Positions 25,901 to 34,018 of a stretch of 64,000 nt of DNA are shown here, piece by piece. A program made the translations under genes and the position numbers. A model generated the notes under the pieces. That model was not told where the DNA came from. It saw nothing but the letters and a program-made list of their open reading frames with translations, and did no database searches. The stretch is from Bacillus timonensis (GTDB lineage Bacteria; Bacillota; Bacilli; Bacillales; Bacillaceae_L), in contig NZ_SLUB01000016.1 in NCBI RefSeq assembly GCF_004799755.1, positions 1 to 64,000 of the forward strand. The letters are read 5' to 3'. Each line of letters opens with the position of its first letter. Within the stretch, counting starts at the first letter, position 1.

Positions 25901-25927
25901 GGGACAATGAACCTGTCCCTCTGTCCC
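25901..25927. repeat. Dispersed GGGACA palindrome, copy 6
   Basis: It is identical to 2334-2360 and abuts the histidine kinase stop codon (25929). It separates that gene from the sigma factor gene and may act as a terminator or processing hairpin. Confidence 0.75.
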
Positions 25928-25928
25928 A

Positions 25929-28169
25929 TTACATAAGCGCCAATGTGATTTTGACTTTGAATAGGTCGCCGTCTGTTTCGATTTCGAGAGTTCCGTGGTG
26001 AAGGTCGACGATGGATTGGGCAATGGCGAGCCCCAGTCCAGAGCCGTCCGTGTGACGTGAGGTGTCACCTCGTTTGAAACGTTCGAAAAGCTCGTCGCTA
26101 TTTTCACTTAATTCGTATTTTGATACATTTTTAAACGTAATAATGGCTTGTTCTTCAATTCTGTCTGTTGAAATATAGACACGTGAATGTTCAAGTGAAT
26201 ATTTAAAGATGTTTCCCAGTAAGTTATCAAATACACGCCACATTTTTTGTCCGTCCACAAGTGCGTAGAGTGGTTTCTCGCTGTTTGTCACACGGAATTG
26301 TAGGTTGGATGCGTTTATCGTATCATCATGTTCAGCTAGCGCTTGTTGTAAAAGTTGAACGAGGTCAACCTTTTCCAAGTTTAATTCAATATTTCCGCTA
26401 GCCATCTTTGAGACTTCAAACAAATCATCGATGAGCACCTTTAAACGTTTTGATTTACGGTCAATGATTTCAAGATAGGCTGCGCGGTCATCATCCGATA
26501 GATTTTGAGTTTTCATTAACTCCGTATACGTAATAATCGATGTTAGCGGGGTACGGAGATCATGACTTACATTCGTAATGAGTTCTGTCTTTAATCGTTC
26601 GCTTTTTGCTTGTTCATTTTGAGACGTTTTGACACCATGCTTTAACAAATTAATATTACTTGCTAGCGTTTCAAACACAGATTTCCCATTGACAGGTAAA
26701 TCCTCGCCTAATTTTCCGGCGGCTAGTTCATTTGTCTTCTCGACAATTTTATTAAAATATCCCAATTTTTTTACTAGGGTTATGAGAAGAGGAATTCCTA
26801 CAACCGCAAGAAACAGAACATAAAAAAGGATAAAAACAGGTTTTAGAAGAATGAAAACAACTCCAAAACCTAAACCAAAGATAATGACGAGTATGACAAA
26901 AAACTGTGTCCCAGTACTTTGATTTAAAAATGCGTCCTTAAGGCGTTGCTTTCCTTTTTTAAAAAGGACGATAATCTCTTTTTTTGCTTTGCTGACAAGG
27001 CCATTTTCCCATTCGGTTTTTACGTTTTGCCAATCCTTTAATTCTGTCAAAAGATATTTTCCTTGTAGATAAGTCAGTCCTACAAAACATGATCCTATGA
27101 TGAGAGCCACACTTGGCTCGACTGCATTGTAAAGATTTATCAATACATAATAAAACTCACTCACAGCAAAAAACACACAGAAAATCGAGATTAAGCCTGT
27201 AAGTATAAAAAAGATTACACGTGAATCAATAGGGAGCTTATTGTAATAAGGTCTCCATTTTTCAATTTCAGTTCGAACTGCTTGCACCTTTTTACCAAGG
27301 ATAAAGCAAATAAGGAATGATAGAATGCTTGCTAATCCAGTCACTAGTAAAATCAATTGACTTTGTTTAAAGGTGTTATATTGAATCATCAATGGATTGG
27401 AAGCAGCAAGAGTTGTTGATACTGCAATTTTACCTTCAAGGATTCCAATATCAGCAGGAATAATCGACTCTAGCAATTCGGAATCAGGATAGGGACCAAG
27501 ATGAATAAAATCTTCCCTTGTTATGGTGTAATCCTTTAAAAAATAAGTGCTTTCTTCGGTCATAGCGGTTTCGATTGAATCCTCATTAGTTCGTTTAATA
27601 TTTGTATAAATTTGGCGTGTTGTAGGGTTTTTGAAATAATAGAGAAACTTCTTTTTAAAAGTTTCATATTGAGATTTGTATCCATCTTTTGCTTTGTAAA
27701 ATTCCTCGACCTTTTTTTCTTTTTCCTTGATAATCTTATTTTTCACATAGTTGTCGCTTTTGAAATTCTTCGTAATGTCTTCAATCTTTTGATCTCGTTC
27801 AGTTATGTATGTATCAGCAATGTCTTGGTAGTTCGCGTTCAAGGCATCCTGAATTCGCTCTTCGTATTGTAAGTTGATGTTCTCAATTTGTTGAGGTAGG
27901 TCGCCATAACGATAGCGATGCTCATTTATTTCATCTTCTGTCACGACTATCGAATCTTTAGCTTCCTCTTCTGTCAAATCAAAAAGCTCATACATGCTCA
28001 CATAACCAGCGAACTGTCCTAGTTCTTCTTGGAAGTAAGGAGTGTGAAAATAATCTTGATAGATATAATCGCTGCCATTGGCGATTACAGACAAGAACCC
28101 ACCTAGCCCAAACGTAAATAAAAGGCCAATCAAACCAATCGTAATTTTACCTTTCCATTTTGTAGCCAA
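25929..28169 (-). CDS. Sensor histidine kinase with large extracellular domain
   Basis: At 746 residues this is a large sensor. A membrane helix at about 10-30 leads to an extracellular, charged, coiled domain (about 31-255). Further membrane helices follow (near 270-290, 312-335, 342-365 and two at about 425-465), then HisKA with NVSHDLRTPLTSI (His536) and a HATPase with DNLLGNIFKYS and DGSGLGLAIAQ. The signal is unknown. The start is TTG 28169, overlapping the response regulator end by 23 bases, so the two are translationally coupled. Confidence 0.85.
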   Translation of the reverse strand: MATKWKGKITIGLIGLLFTFGLGGFLSVIANGSDYIYQDYFHTPYFQEELGQFAGYVSMYELFDLTEEEAKDSIVVTEDEINEHRYRYGDLPQQIENINLQYEERIQDALNANYQDIADTYITERDQKIEDITKNFKSDNYVKNKIIKEKEKKVEEFYKAKDGYKSQYETFKKKFLYYFKNPTTRQIYTNIKRTNEDSIETAMTEESTYFLKDYTITREDFIHLGPYPDSELLESIIPADIGILEGKIAVSTTLAASNPLMIQYNTFKQSQLILLVTGLASILSFLICFILGKKVQAVRTEIEKWRPYYNKLPIDSRVIFFILTGLISIFCVFFAVSEFYYVLINLYNAVEPSVALIIGSCFVGLTYLQGKYLLTELKDWQNVKTEWENGLVSKAKKEIIVLFKKGKQRLKDAFLNQSTGTQFFVILVIIFGLGFGVVFILLKPVFILFYVLFLAVVGIPLLITLVKKLGYFNKIVEKTNELAAGKLGEDLPVNGKSVFETLASNINLLKHGVKTSQNEQAKSERLKTELITNVSHDLRTPLTSIITYTELMKTQNLSDDDRAAYLEIIDRKSKRLKVLIDDLFEVSKMASGNIELNLEKVDLVQLLQQALAEHDDTINASNLQFRVTNSEKPLYALVDGQKMWRVFDNLLGNIFKYSLEHSRVYISTDRIEEQAIITFKNVSKYELSENSDELFERFKRGDTSRHTDGSGLGLAIAQSIVDLHHGTLEIETDGDLFKVKITLALM

Positions 28170-28839
28170 TGCCCCATACCACCTTTAAATATCTAGGATT
28201 TTTCGCATCAATTTCAATTTTTTCGCGAATTTTCCGGATGTGGACTGCAACGGTATTTTCCGCGTTATAGCTTGGTTCCTTCCATACCCGTTCATAAATT
28301 TCAGTAATTGAGAACACTCGACCAGCATTGGTCATAAGCAATTCAACGATTTTATATTCGATCGGGGTTAGCTTTACATGCTCGCCGTGAACCGCTACTT
28401 CTTTTGCATTCTTGTCGAGTGTCAAACCATTAAGGTCAATCACTTTGTTGGCACCTTCATAAGTCCCAAACGTGACATATCGCCTCAACTGTGATTTTAC
28501 ACGTGCAACTAATTCCATTGGGTTGAACGGCTTTGTCACATAATCATCAGCGCCAACCTGTAGACCCAGAATTTTATCGGTATCTTCACTTTTTGCACTT
28601 AAAATGATGATAGGAATATTATTCGTTTCACGGATTTTAAAAGTTGCCGAAATCCCATCCAGTTTAGGCATCATCACATCTAAAATAATCAGATGAACCT
28701 GGTTTTCATGTAAAATCTCCAATGCTTCGATTCCATCCTTCGCTTTCAACACGGTAATTCCTTCATTTTTTAAGTAAATCTCAATCGCATCCCGAATTTC
28801 TTTTTCATCATCAACAACTAGTACAAAATAATGATCCAT
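28147..28839 (-). CDS. OmpR-family response regulator
   Basis: The 230-residue regulator has a receiver domain (acid pocket Asp10/Asp11, phosphoacceptor Asp54 in LIILDVMMPKLDG, Lys in DYVTKPFN) and a C-terminal winged helix (about 130-228: LTPIEYKIVELLMTNAGRVF, then AVHIRKIREKIE). It resembles VanR/PhoP-type regulators. It is the first gene of the pair with the kinase at 25929. TTAA-rich repeats at about 28900-28950 upstream might be binding sites, but none is recognisable as a known box. Confidence 0.92.
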   Translation of the reverse strand: MDHYFVLVVDDEKEIRDAIEIYLKNEGITVLKAKDGIEALEILHENQVHLIILDVMMPKLDGISATFKIRETNNIPIIILSAKSEDTDKILGLQVGADDYVTKPFNPMELVARVKSQLRRYVTFGTYEGANKVIDLNGLTLDKNAKEVAVHGEHVKLTPIEYKIVELLMTNAGRVFSITEIYERVWKEPSYNAENTVAVHIRKIREKIEIDAKNPRYLKVVWGIGYKMER

Positions 28840-29058
28840 TGTTCCCCCAACCTTCTATTCCGCTTTCATTGTTTCTATCATAACCGGTAAATCTTAACAT
28901 TCCATATCAAAATATCTTAAGATTTTCTTAATATTATTTTAACCGTTATTAACTCTGTGTTTATTCATCATTCTATACTAGAAAACTAGGGGATTGTAGA
29001 AAAAGTATTTTACGAGGGTTATAAATAGTAGAGGTCCAATTTTTTTGGAATTCACATT

Positions 29059-29093
29059 TAAAAAAATAGGCCCAAACTCAATTGGGCTCTTTG
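29059..29093 (-). terminator. Terminator of the FAD-oxidoreductase/DUF3231 operon
   Basis: GCCCAA and TTGGGC form the stem. On the minus strand a T-rich tract (CCTATTTTTTT) follows. Confidence 0.7.
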
Positions 29094-29108
29094 ATAGAAG
29101 CATATATA

Positions 29109-30101
29109 TTATAGTTCTCGCTGAATAGCTCCAGGTACTTTTTCCAACCATTCTTTTTTTATTAGGAATTTCGTAACCTTTTCAGAAAATGCGCCTGCTT
29201 TGGCGATTTGAGCAATATAGGCTGCAAGTAAATCATGCTTCATAACAGACCCAAGTGAATATCCATAAAGGGATAAAAGACTTCCAAATAAACCAGCCAT
29301 ATGGGTAACGATGATTCGGTCAGAGAAAACTCTTTTCTTAGTACCTGTTATTTCTGCAGAATAAACAGGTGGGTTTGGTAAGTGTTCTTCGACTAATAAG
29401 CCACATAAAGCATTGCTTTGTTTTTTGACAACCGTGACTCCATCCGAAATAAGATCAACAACTTCTTCGGATTCTGTGGTTTGAGCAAAACCTATAAAGA
29501 GGGTTTCCGTTATGTTGAGTAAGTCGATGATTGAATATAAATTGGCAATCTCCATACTGTTCATCGGACGGATACTTCCAAACCATCCATTTAGATAACT
29601 GCTTTTCTGAATATGCTCTGGCGACGTTGGTGGAGGTAAATGTGGTGTTCGCCAATATATTCCTTTTGTTAGAAGAAGATTGACCACTCTTTCATATAGA
29701 CTTATCGCAGACTGTAAACATTCCATATTATATTTACGGACATCAGCCCTAGTGGATAAAGATAGTGCTTTTGAATGGAATTCAAGACCGAGCCTAGTGG
29801 CTTTATGTAGATAAATTAACAAAAAGCGATCAGAAAATAAAGAAGAAGAGTTTTTATTAATGTCCGATTCAGAAAAGCCGACAGGGACTGGATAGTCTTC
29901 GTTACTAAGGATCTCTTTTCTGGTTTGAAGCATTTTAGTCGTGTTCTCAAGGGCATAATCATATATATTTTTAATATCTTCATCTTTCGAATGTTTTTGA
30001 AACATGATTAGGTACCACATTGACATTTCATTAATCGAGTAGCCAGTCCAAAGATAGCCTAGTTCTGAAGCAGTTAAGGATATTGGTTTTGGGTCATTCA
30101 T
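29109..30101 (-). CDS. DUF3231 family protein
   Basis: This 330-residue protein has two similar halves, each beginning with an LTASELGYLWTGYSINEMSM-like helix (second near PMNSMEIANLYSIIDLLNIT). The same block order occurs in DUF3231 proteins of spore-formers. Landmarks are GFSESDINKNSSSLFSDRFL, LSTRADVRKYNMECLQSAI, LLLTKGIYWRTPHLPPP and FSDRIIVTHMAGLFGSLLSLYGYSLG. The family is predicted helical and ferritin-like; its function is not established. ATG 30101 overlaps the stop of the FAD oxidoreductase gene by one base (TAATG), indicating tight coupling. Confidence 0.85.
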   Translation of the reverse strand: MNDPKPISLTASELGYLWTGYSINEMSMWYLIMFQKHSKDEDIKNIYDYALENTTKMLQTRKEILSNEDYPVPVGFSESDINKNSSSLFSDRFLLIYLHKATRLGLEFHSKALSLSTRADVRKYNMECLQSAISLYERVVNLLLTKGIYWRTPHLPPPTSPEHIQKSSYLNGWFGSIRPMNSMEIANLYSIIDLLNITETLFIGFAQTTESEEVVDLISDGVTVVKKQSNALCGLLVEEHLPNPPVYSAEITGTKKRVFSDRIIVTHMAGLFGSLLSLYGYSLGSVMKHDLLAAYIAQIAKAGAFSEKVTKFLIKKEWLEKVPGAIQREL

Positions 30102-31204
30102 TAGGAAGTCACCCCTTTTTTCATTTTTATATATGGCCGAAGTAGATAGCTTGCTACTCTAATCGGATTAATTGTTTTTGTAAGAAATAAGGTTTCACCC
30201 CAGTATCCTTGTAAGGAACGAATCATTCGATCTAGTCCTTCATTGGATAAATGCTCCATTGTTCGTCTTAACACAAGGGCATCTTCGTAGCTTTGACGAA
30301 GTGGTTCCATTAATGTATGATAATCACCCAACCCGCATAAATCATAGGCAGCATAAACTCCACTCACAATCGATGCATATTGGCCAAATCCCATAAAAGG
30401 CATCATTGTACCAAAATTATTCCCAACATAGAAGGTATTGCCTATTCGGGGAGAATGACAGATTCCCATGAGATAATTTGTAATTTGGAACTGATCTGTA
30501 ATGGGTAATTCCTGTTTGAGTTGTGAGCGAACTTTATGGTAAAACACTTCCCATAGCTGACCGATATTTACATCTTTGTTCTCAGGTAAATCTGGTATAG
30601 CTATCGAAATGCATGCTTCTTTTTCAGAGTATGGGATAAGGAAGCAATACCCGTAGGGAGAGATGTAATAATCAATCCAAGCCATGACTGTATAACGGTC
30701 AAAAGAACCTTCAACGGTTGCGCCTTTTATAGATACAGACAAATCTTTTCTGAAATTTTTAGTCTCCTTTGCATAAGCGCCATCTCCAGTCGCCAACACC
30801 ACATGAGTATATTCACTAAGCAAATCTTCATACGTTTTATTTGAGTTGAAATGAATCTGCGTTTTGGTTTGTTGCCCTAATTGCGATTCAAAGGAATCCT
30901 CTTCTCTGCCACGAATATTTGTGAACCCAAGATGCCCTTCGATGACTGCCTCTTCATTTTTTGAGTAAAGCTCCATTTTCTGAATGCTTGATGTTGGTTT
31001 AAGGTAAATGCCGTACTCATCTGACAAGGAGGCTATGCAATCCTGGACGGGTCGAGTAAAGATGTCTAGTAAGACTTCGCCATTGACAAATCGGTCTCCC
31101 ACTTTGCTTCTTTTCTCAAAAATGGTTGGAGATATCCCGTTCTTTTCAAGGGTGATGGCACACGCTAAACCTGAAAGTCCAGCCCCCATAATAGCAATTT
31201 CCAT
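30101..31204 (-). CDS. FAD-dependent oxidoreductase (geranylgeranyl-reductase-like)
   Basis: The 367-residue flavoprotein begins with the dinucleotide-binding motif MEIAIMGAGLSGLACAITLE, has VVLATGDGA, and an FAD-contacting GNTFYVGNNFGTMMPFMGFG block typical of the GR2 family (geranylgeranyl reductases, halogenases, squalene epoxidase-like). Substrate is unknown. It lies upstream of, and overlaps, the DUF3231 gene, so the two products are made together. AGGAGGAAG precedes ATG 31204. A membrane-linked or lipid substrate is possible but not shown. Confidence 0.75.
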   Translation of the reverse strand: MEIAIMGAGLSGLACAITLEKNGISPTIFEKRSKVGDRFVNGEVLLDIFTRPVQDCIASLSDEYGIYLKPTSSIQKMELYSKNEEAVIEGHLGFTNIRGREEDSFESQLGQQTKTQIHFNSNKTYEDLLSEYTHVVLATGDGAYAKETKNFRKDLSVSIKGATVEGSFDRYTVMAWIDYYISPYGYCFLIPYSEKEACISIAIPDLPENKDVNIGQLWEVFYHKVRSQLKQELPITDQFQITNYLMGICHSPRIGNTFYVGNNFGTMMPFMGFGQYASIVSGVYAAYDLCGLGDYHTLMEPLRQSYEDALVLRRTMEHLSNEGLDRMIRSLQGYWGETLFLTKTINPIRVASYLLRPYIKMKKGVTS

Positions 31205-31415
31205 TAAAAAAACTTCCTCCTAAAATGGCTACAATACGAGCATTCCCTTACATTAAATAATAAATGTATCCATAATTTCCAAATAACTGGATAATATTTC
31301 GCTTTACTGCTAAAGATTACAGTAAAAAAAGCGAGGGGTTCAAAAAGGATGAAATACTGTTTTCAAGCCTCACAGTTTTTGTATTTGAGAAAAGCTACTG
31401 TTTTTTGGGGAAAAG

Positions 31416-31439
31416 TTAGTTGTTCCACTATACAAAGTC
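31416..31439. promoter_or_regulatory. XylR-like operator upstream of the GH43 gene
   Basis: TTAGTT, TCC, TA and ACAAA positions match the xylA operator at 33884 in 16 of 24 bases. It lies 37 bases before a TATAAT, against 36 bases at xylA. Confidence 0.6.
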
Positions 31440-31452
31440 AGCCTATTATGAT

Positions 31453-31458
31453 TATAAT
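31453..31458 (+). promoter_or_regulatory. -10 element of the GH43 gene promoter
   Basis: TATAAT, with a weak -35 (ATACAA, 31430-31435) inside the XylR-like box. Confidence 0.55.
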
Positions 31459-31495
31459 GAATGTATAAGTATCATAAAAGTTACTGGAGGCTGTT

Positions 31496-32488
31496 ATGAT
31501 GGAGAAAAATACAAAACCAAATGAACCAATCGTTACACATATTTTTACGGCAGATCCATCTGCGCATGTTTTTGAAGGCAAGCTTTATATTTATCCTTCT
31601 CATGACCTTGAACACGATGAACCTTCAAATGACAATGGGGACCAATATAAAATGGAAGATTACCATGTTCTATCCATGGAGAATATAGACGGCCCTGTTG
31701 TAGATCATGGGGAAGTGCTTCACGTAAAGGATGTGCCATGGGCAAGTAAGCAAATGTGGGCACCGGATGCTGCCTATAAAAACGGTAAATATTATTTTTA
31801 CTTCCCGGCACGCGATAAAGATGGCATTTTCCGAATCGGAGTTGCAACCGGTTCAAGTCCTGCAGGTCCTTTTACACCTGAGGAAAGCTATATTACAGGA
31901 AGCTTCAGTATCGACCCTGCTGTTTTTGTGGACGATGATAGTCGGGCTTATATGTACTTTGGTGGGCTTTGGGGCGGTCAATTAGAAAAATGGCAGACTG
32001 GCACTTTTAAAGCAGAAGTTACTGAAGGACCAGCTCCAACAGAACCAGCTTTGGGACCAATCGTTGCTGAATTAACAGACGATATGCTTACTTTTAAAAG
32101 TGAGCCTAGGGAAATTAAAATCGTCGATGATAAGGGGAATCCAATTTTAGCAGGTGACGAGGACCGTCGATATTTTGAAGGACCATGGGTTCATAAATAC
32201 AATGGACTTTACTATCTCTCATATTCAACCGGCACCACGCATAAAATTGTATATGCTGTAAGCGAGAACCCACAGGGCCCATTTGTATTTAAAGGTACAA
32301 TTTTAACACCTGTCATCGGTTGGACTACTCACCATTCAATCGTTGAATTTAAAAACAAATGGTATCTTTTTTATCATGATTCTTCCTTATCAAACGGGAT
32401 AAATCATAAACGGAGCGTCAAATTCACAGAACTAAAATACAATGAAGACGGAACGATCCAAACGATTGATCCGTATGGTGATAAATAA
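31496..32488 (+). CDS. Glycoside hydrolase family 43 (beta-xylosidase / arabinofuranosidase)
   Basis: This 330-residue five-bladed propeller enzyme has the three GH43 acidic residues: Asp20 (FTADPSAHVFEGKLYIYPSHD region, general base), Asp140 (SFSIDPAVF, pKa modulator) and Glu228 (YFEGPWVHK, general acid). No signal peptide, so it acts inside the cell on imported oligosaccharides. Family 43 includes beta-xylosidases and alpha-L-arabinofuranosidases; the XylR-like operator and nearby xyl genes favour a xylan-derived substrate. ATG 31496 or 31499 both follow GGAGG. Confidence 0.88.
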   Translation: MMEKNTKPNEPIVTHIFTADPSAHVFEGKLYIYPSHDLEHDEPSNDNGDQYKMEDYHVLSMENIDGPVVDHGEVLHVKDVPWASKQMWAPDAAYKNGKYYFYFPARDKDGIFRIGVATGSSPAGPFTPEESYITGSFSIDPAVFVDDDSRAYMYFGGLWGGQLEKWQTGTFKAEVTEGPAPTEPALGPIVAELTDDMLTFKSEPREIKIVDDKGNPILAGDEDRRYFEGPWVHKYNGLYYLSYSTGTTHKIVYAVSENPQGPFVFKGTILTPVIGWTTHHSIVEFKNKWYLFYHDSSLSNGINHKRSVKFTELKYNEDGTIQTIDPYGDK

Positions 32489-32500
32489 TAGAAAAGAATT

Positions 32501-32528
32501 CGACAGGTTTAGCCTGTCGGTTTTTTTA
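32501..32528 (+). terminator. Terminator after GH43 gene
   Basis: CGACAGG and CCTGTCG pair around TTTAG, followed by seven T. Confidence 0.85.
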
Positions 32529-32531
32529 TAA

Positions 32532-32565
32532 AAAAAAGCCCTGCTGATAATAGAAGCAGGGGGAA
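32532..32565 (-). terminator. Terminator of xylR
   Basis: On the minus strand CCCTGCTTC and the later CAGCAGGG pair, followed by CTTTTTTTT. Confidence 0.75.
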
Positions 32566-32591
32566 AAAGGTAGGCTAATGTACTACTGGCT

Positions 32592-33737
32592 CTATACTTT
32601 GATAAAATTATCAACGACAAAGGCCGAGACGCCAAGGGATGTTGAGTATTTTCCAAGTTTTGAAAAGTTAAGCAACAGGTTATTTTGATGGTATGAGAGT
32701 GTGTGTTTTTCAATCGTATTCCGTATTGGTTCTTCGATCCATTCTTTTGCTAAAGCAAGACGGTTTCCAATGATAACTTGCTCTGGATTAAACGTGTTAA
32801 TGATATTATTAATACCAAATCCTAGGTAGTTACCAATCATTTCAAACAGCTCTTTTGCTTTTTTATCGCCGTTAATTGCTAATTGGATTAGTTCTTCCAA
32901 TGATTCAACGCTTGAGTCAGACATTTCAAGTAGGGCTTGTTCTGATGCATATGCTTCCCAACAGCCACGGCTCCCGCAATTACAACGTTTCCCGTTCATA
33001 TCAATAATCATATGACCCATTTCGCCGGAGAATCCACTTTTACCCTTGTAAAGTGCTCTGTTGACAAAGATTCCAACACCGATTCCAATACCTGCGCTAA
33101 TATAAAGGATATTGTCTTGGTCCTGTCCGGCACCAAATTGCTGTTCACCGACGGCTCCGGCATTTGCCTCGTTCTCAATGATTACAGGGACCTTATAGAG
33201 TTTTTCGAGGTCCTCTTTAAACTGGATATTGCTCCAACCAAGGTTTGGGGCAAGAAGGATGGCACCCTCATTGTTCACAATTCCCGGTACACCAACCCCG
33301 ATTCCAACAATTCCATATCTGCTTTTAGGCATTTCAGTCATTAACGACTGGATCATATCTTGGACAATGCTCATAATGGTTGCATATGAGGTGCGCGTTA
33401 CAGTTTGATTTTTTTCAATTAGAATATTGCCTTTTAAGTCAGTGAGAACAGATAGCACATAATTTACACCGATATCAACACCGATCGCATACCCCGCATC
33501 CTTATTAAAATGAAGAATCACAGGGCGGCGTCCACCACTTGAAGCCCCAGGACCCGATTCGAAAATCAAATCTTCCTCTAATAATTCAGTTACTAATGTA
33601 GAAACAGTTGTTTTATTTAAGCCTGAAACTTGTGCGATGTCTGCACGCGAAATGGGCTCTTTTTCTATAATCAATTGCAAGACGAGTGCTTTATTATTTT
33701 TTTTCACAACCTGTTGATTCCATGTCATCGTTCCCAC
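32592..33737 (-). CDS. xylR: Xylose repressor XylR, ROK family
   Basis: The 381-residue regulator has an N-terminal helix-turn-helix (about 15-75: ISRADIAQVSGLNKTTVSTL) and a ROK domain with GVDIGVNYVLSVLTDLKGN, GVGVPGIVNNEG and the zinc-site cysteine cluster CNCGSRGCWEAYASE. This is the standard XylR arrangement. Without xylose it binds operators such as that at 33884. GTG 33737 is chosen, nine bases after AAGGAG; ATG 33728 is the alternative. It is divergent from xylA. Confidence 0.92.
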   Translation of the reverse strand: MGTMTWNQQVVKKNNKALVLQLIIEKEPISRADIAQVSGLNKTTVSTLVTELLEEDLIFESGPGASSGGRRPVILHFNKDAGYAIGVDIGVNYVLSVLTDLKGNILIEKNQTVTRTSYATIMSIVQDMIQSLMTEMPKSRYGIVGIGVGVPGIVNNEGAILLAPNLGWSNIQFKEDLEKLYKVPVIIENEANAGAVGEQQFGAGQDQDNILYISAGIGIGVGIFVNRALYKGKSGFSGEMGHMIIDMNGKRCNCGSRGCWEAYASEQALLEMSDSSVESLEELIQLAINGDKKAKELFEMIGNYLGFGINNIINTFNPEQVIIGNRLALAKEWIEEPIRNTIEKHTLSYHQNNLLLNFSKLGKYSTSLGVSAFVVDNFIKV

Positions 33738-33883
33738 TAAAAAAAACTCCTTATGCGTTATTTTTTCAATTGTATCACAAAACTTAGTATGATGAGTATA
33801 CAAATGGTAGACTTATAGTAATTAAGGGAAAAAGCTTAAAATAAATTTTTTAAAAGAATCTAAAATAAAAACTTAACCTAAAC

Positions 33884-33908
33884 TTAGTTTATCCTATAGA
33901 CAAACTAT
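33884..33908. promoter_or_regulatory. XylR operator upstream of xylA
   Basis: TTAGTTT (33884-33890) and ACAAACTA (33900-33907) form the inverted repeat seen in Bacillus xyl operators. It overlaps the -35 element. Confidence 0.8.
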
Positions 33909-33925
33909 AAACACGGTGCTATAAT
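33897..33925 (+). promoter_or_regulatory. xylA promoter
   Basis: TAGACA (33897-33902), 17-bp spacer, TATAAT (33920-33925), overlapping the XylR operator. Confidence 0.75.
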
Positions 33926-33935
33926 TGGGGTATAA

Positions 33936-33958
33936 AAAGCTTATAGATTATAAGCTTT
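33936..33958 (+). other. Perfect 10-bp hairpin at the xylA mRNA 5' end
   Basis: AAAGCTTATA and TATAAGCTTT flank GAT, starting about 11 bases after the -10 element, so at the very start of the transcript. It may stabilise the mRNA. It could alternatively be a DNA palindrome for a regulator. Confidence 0.55.
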
Positions 33959-33969
33959 CGATACTATTT

Positions 33970-33983
33970 TGAAAGCATTTACA
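33970..33983 (+). promoter_or_regulatory. cre site (CcpA) upstream of xylA
   Basis: TGAAAGCATTTACA fits the cre consensus with one central mismatch (CA for CG). A downstream cre is also typical of Bacillus xyl operons. Confidence 0.65.
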
Positions 33984-34018
33984 TGGCGAAAAACTATAAA
34001 AAACTAGGAGGAACACCG

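Noticed and set aside
25850-26107. N-terminal extension of the ECF sigma factor
   Set aside because: The extension lies within the histidine kinase coding sequence and has no protein-like features; sigma region 2 begins just after ATG 25849.
33983-34018. XylA start at ATG 33983
   Set aside because: It overlaps the cre site and has no ribosome binding site; AGGAGG precedes ATG 34019.
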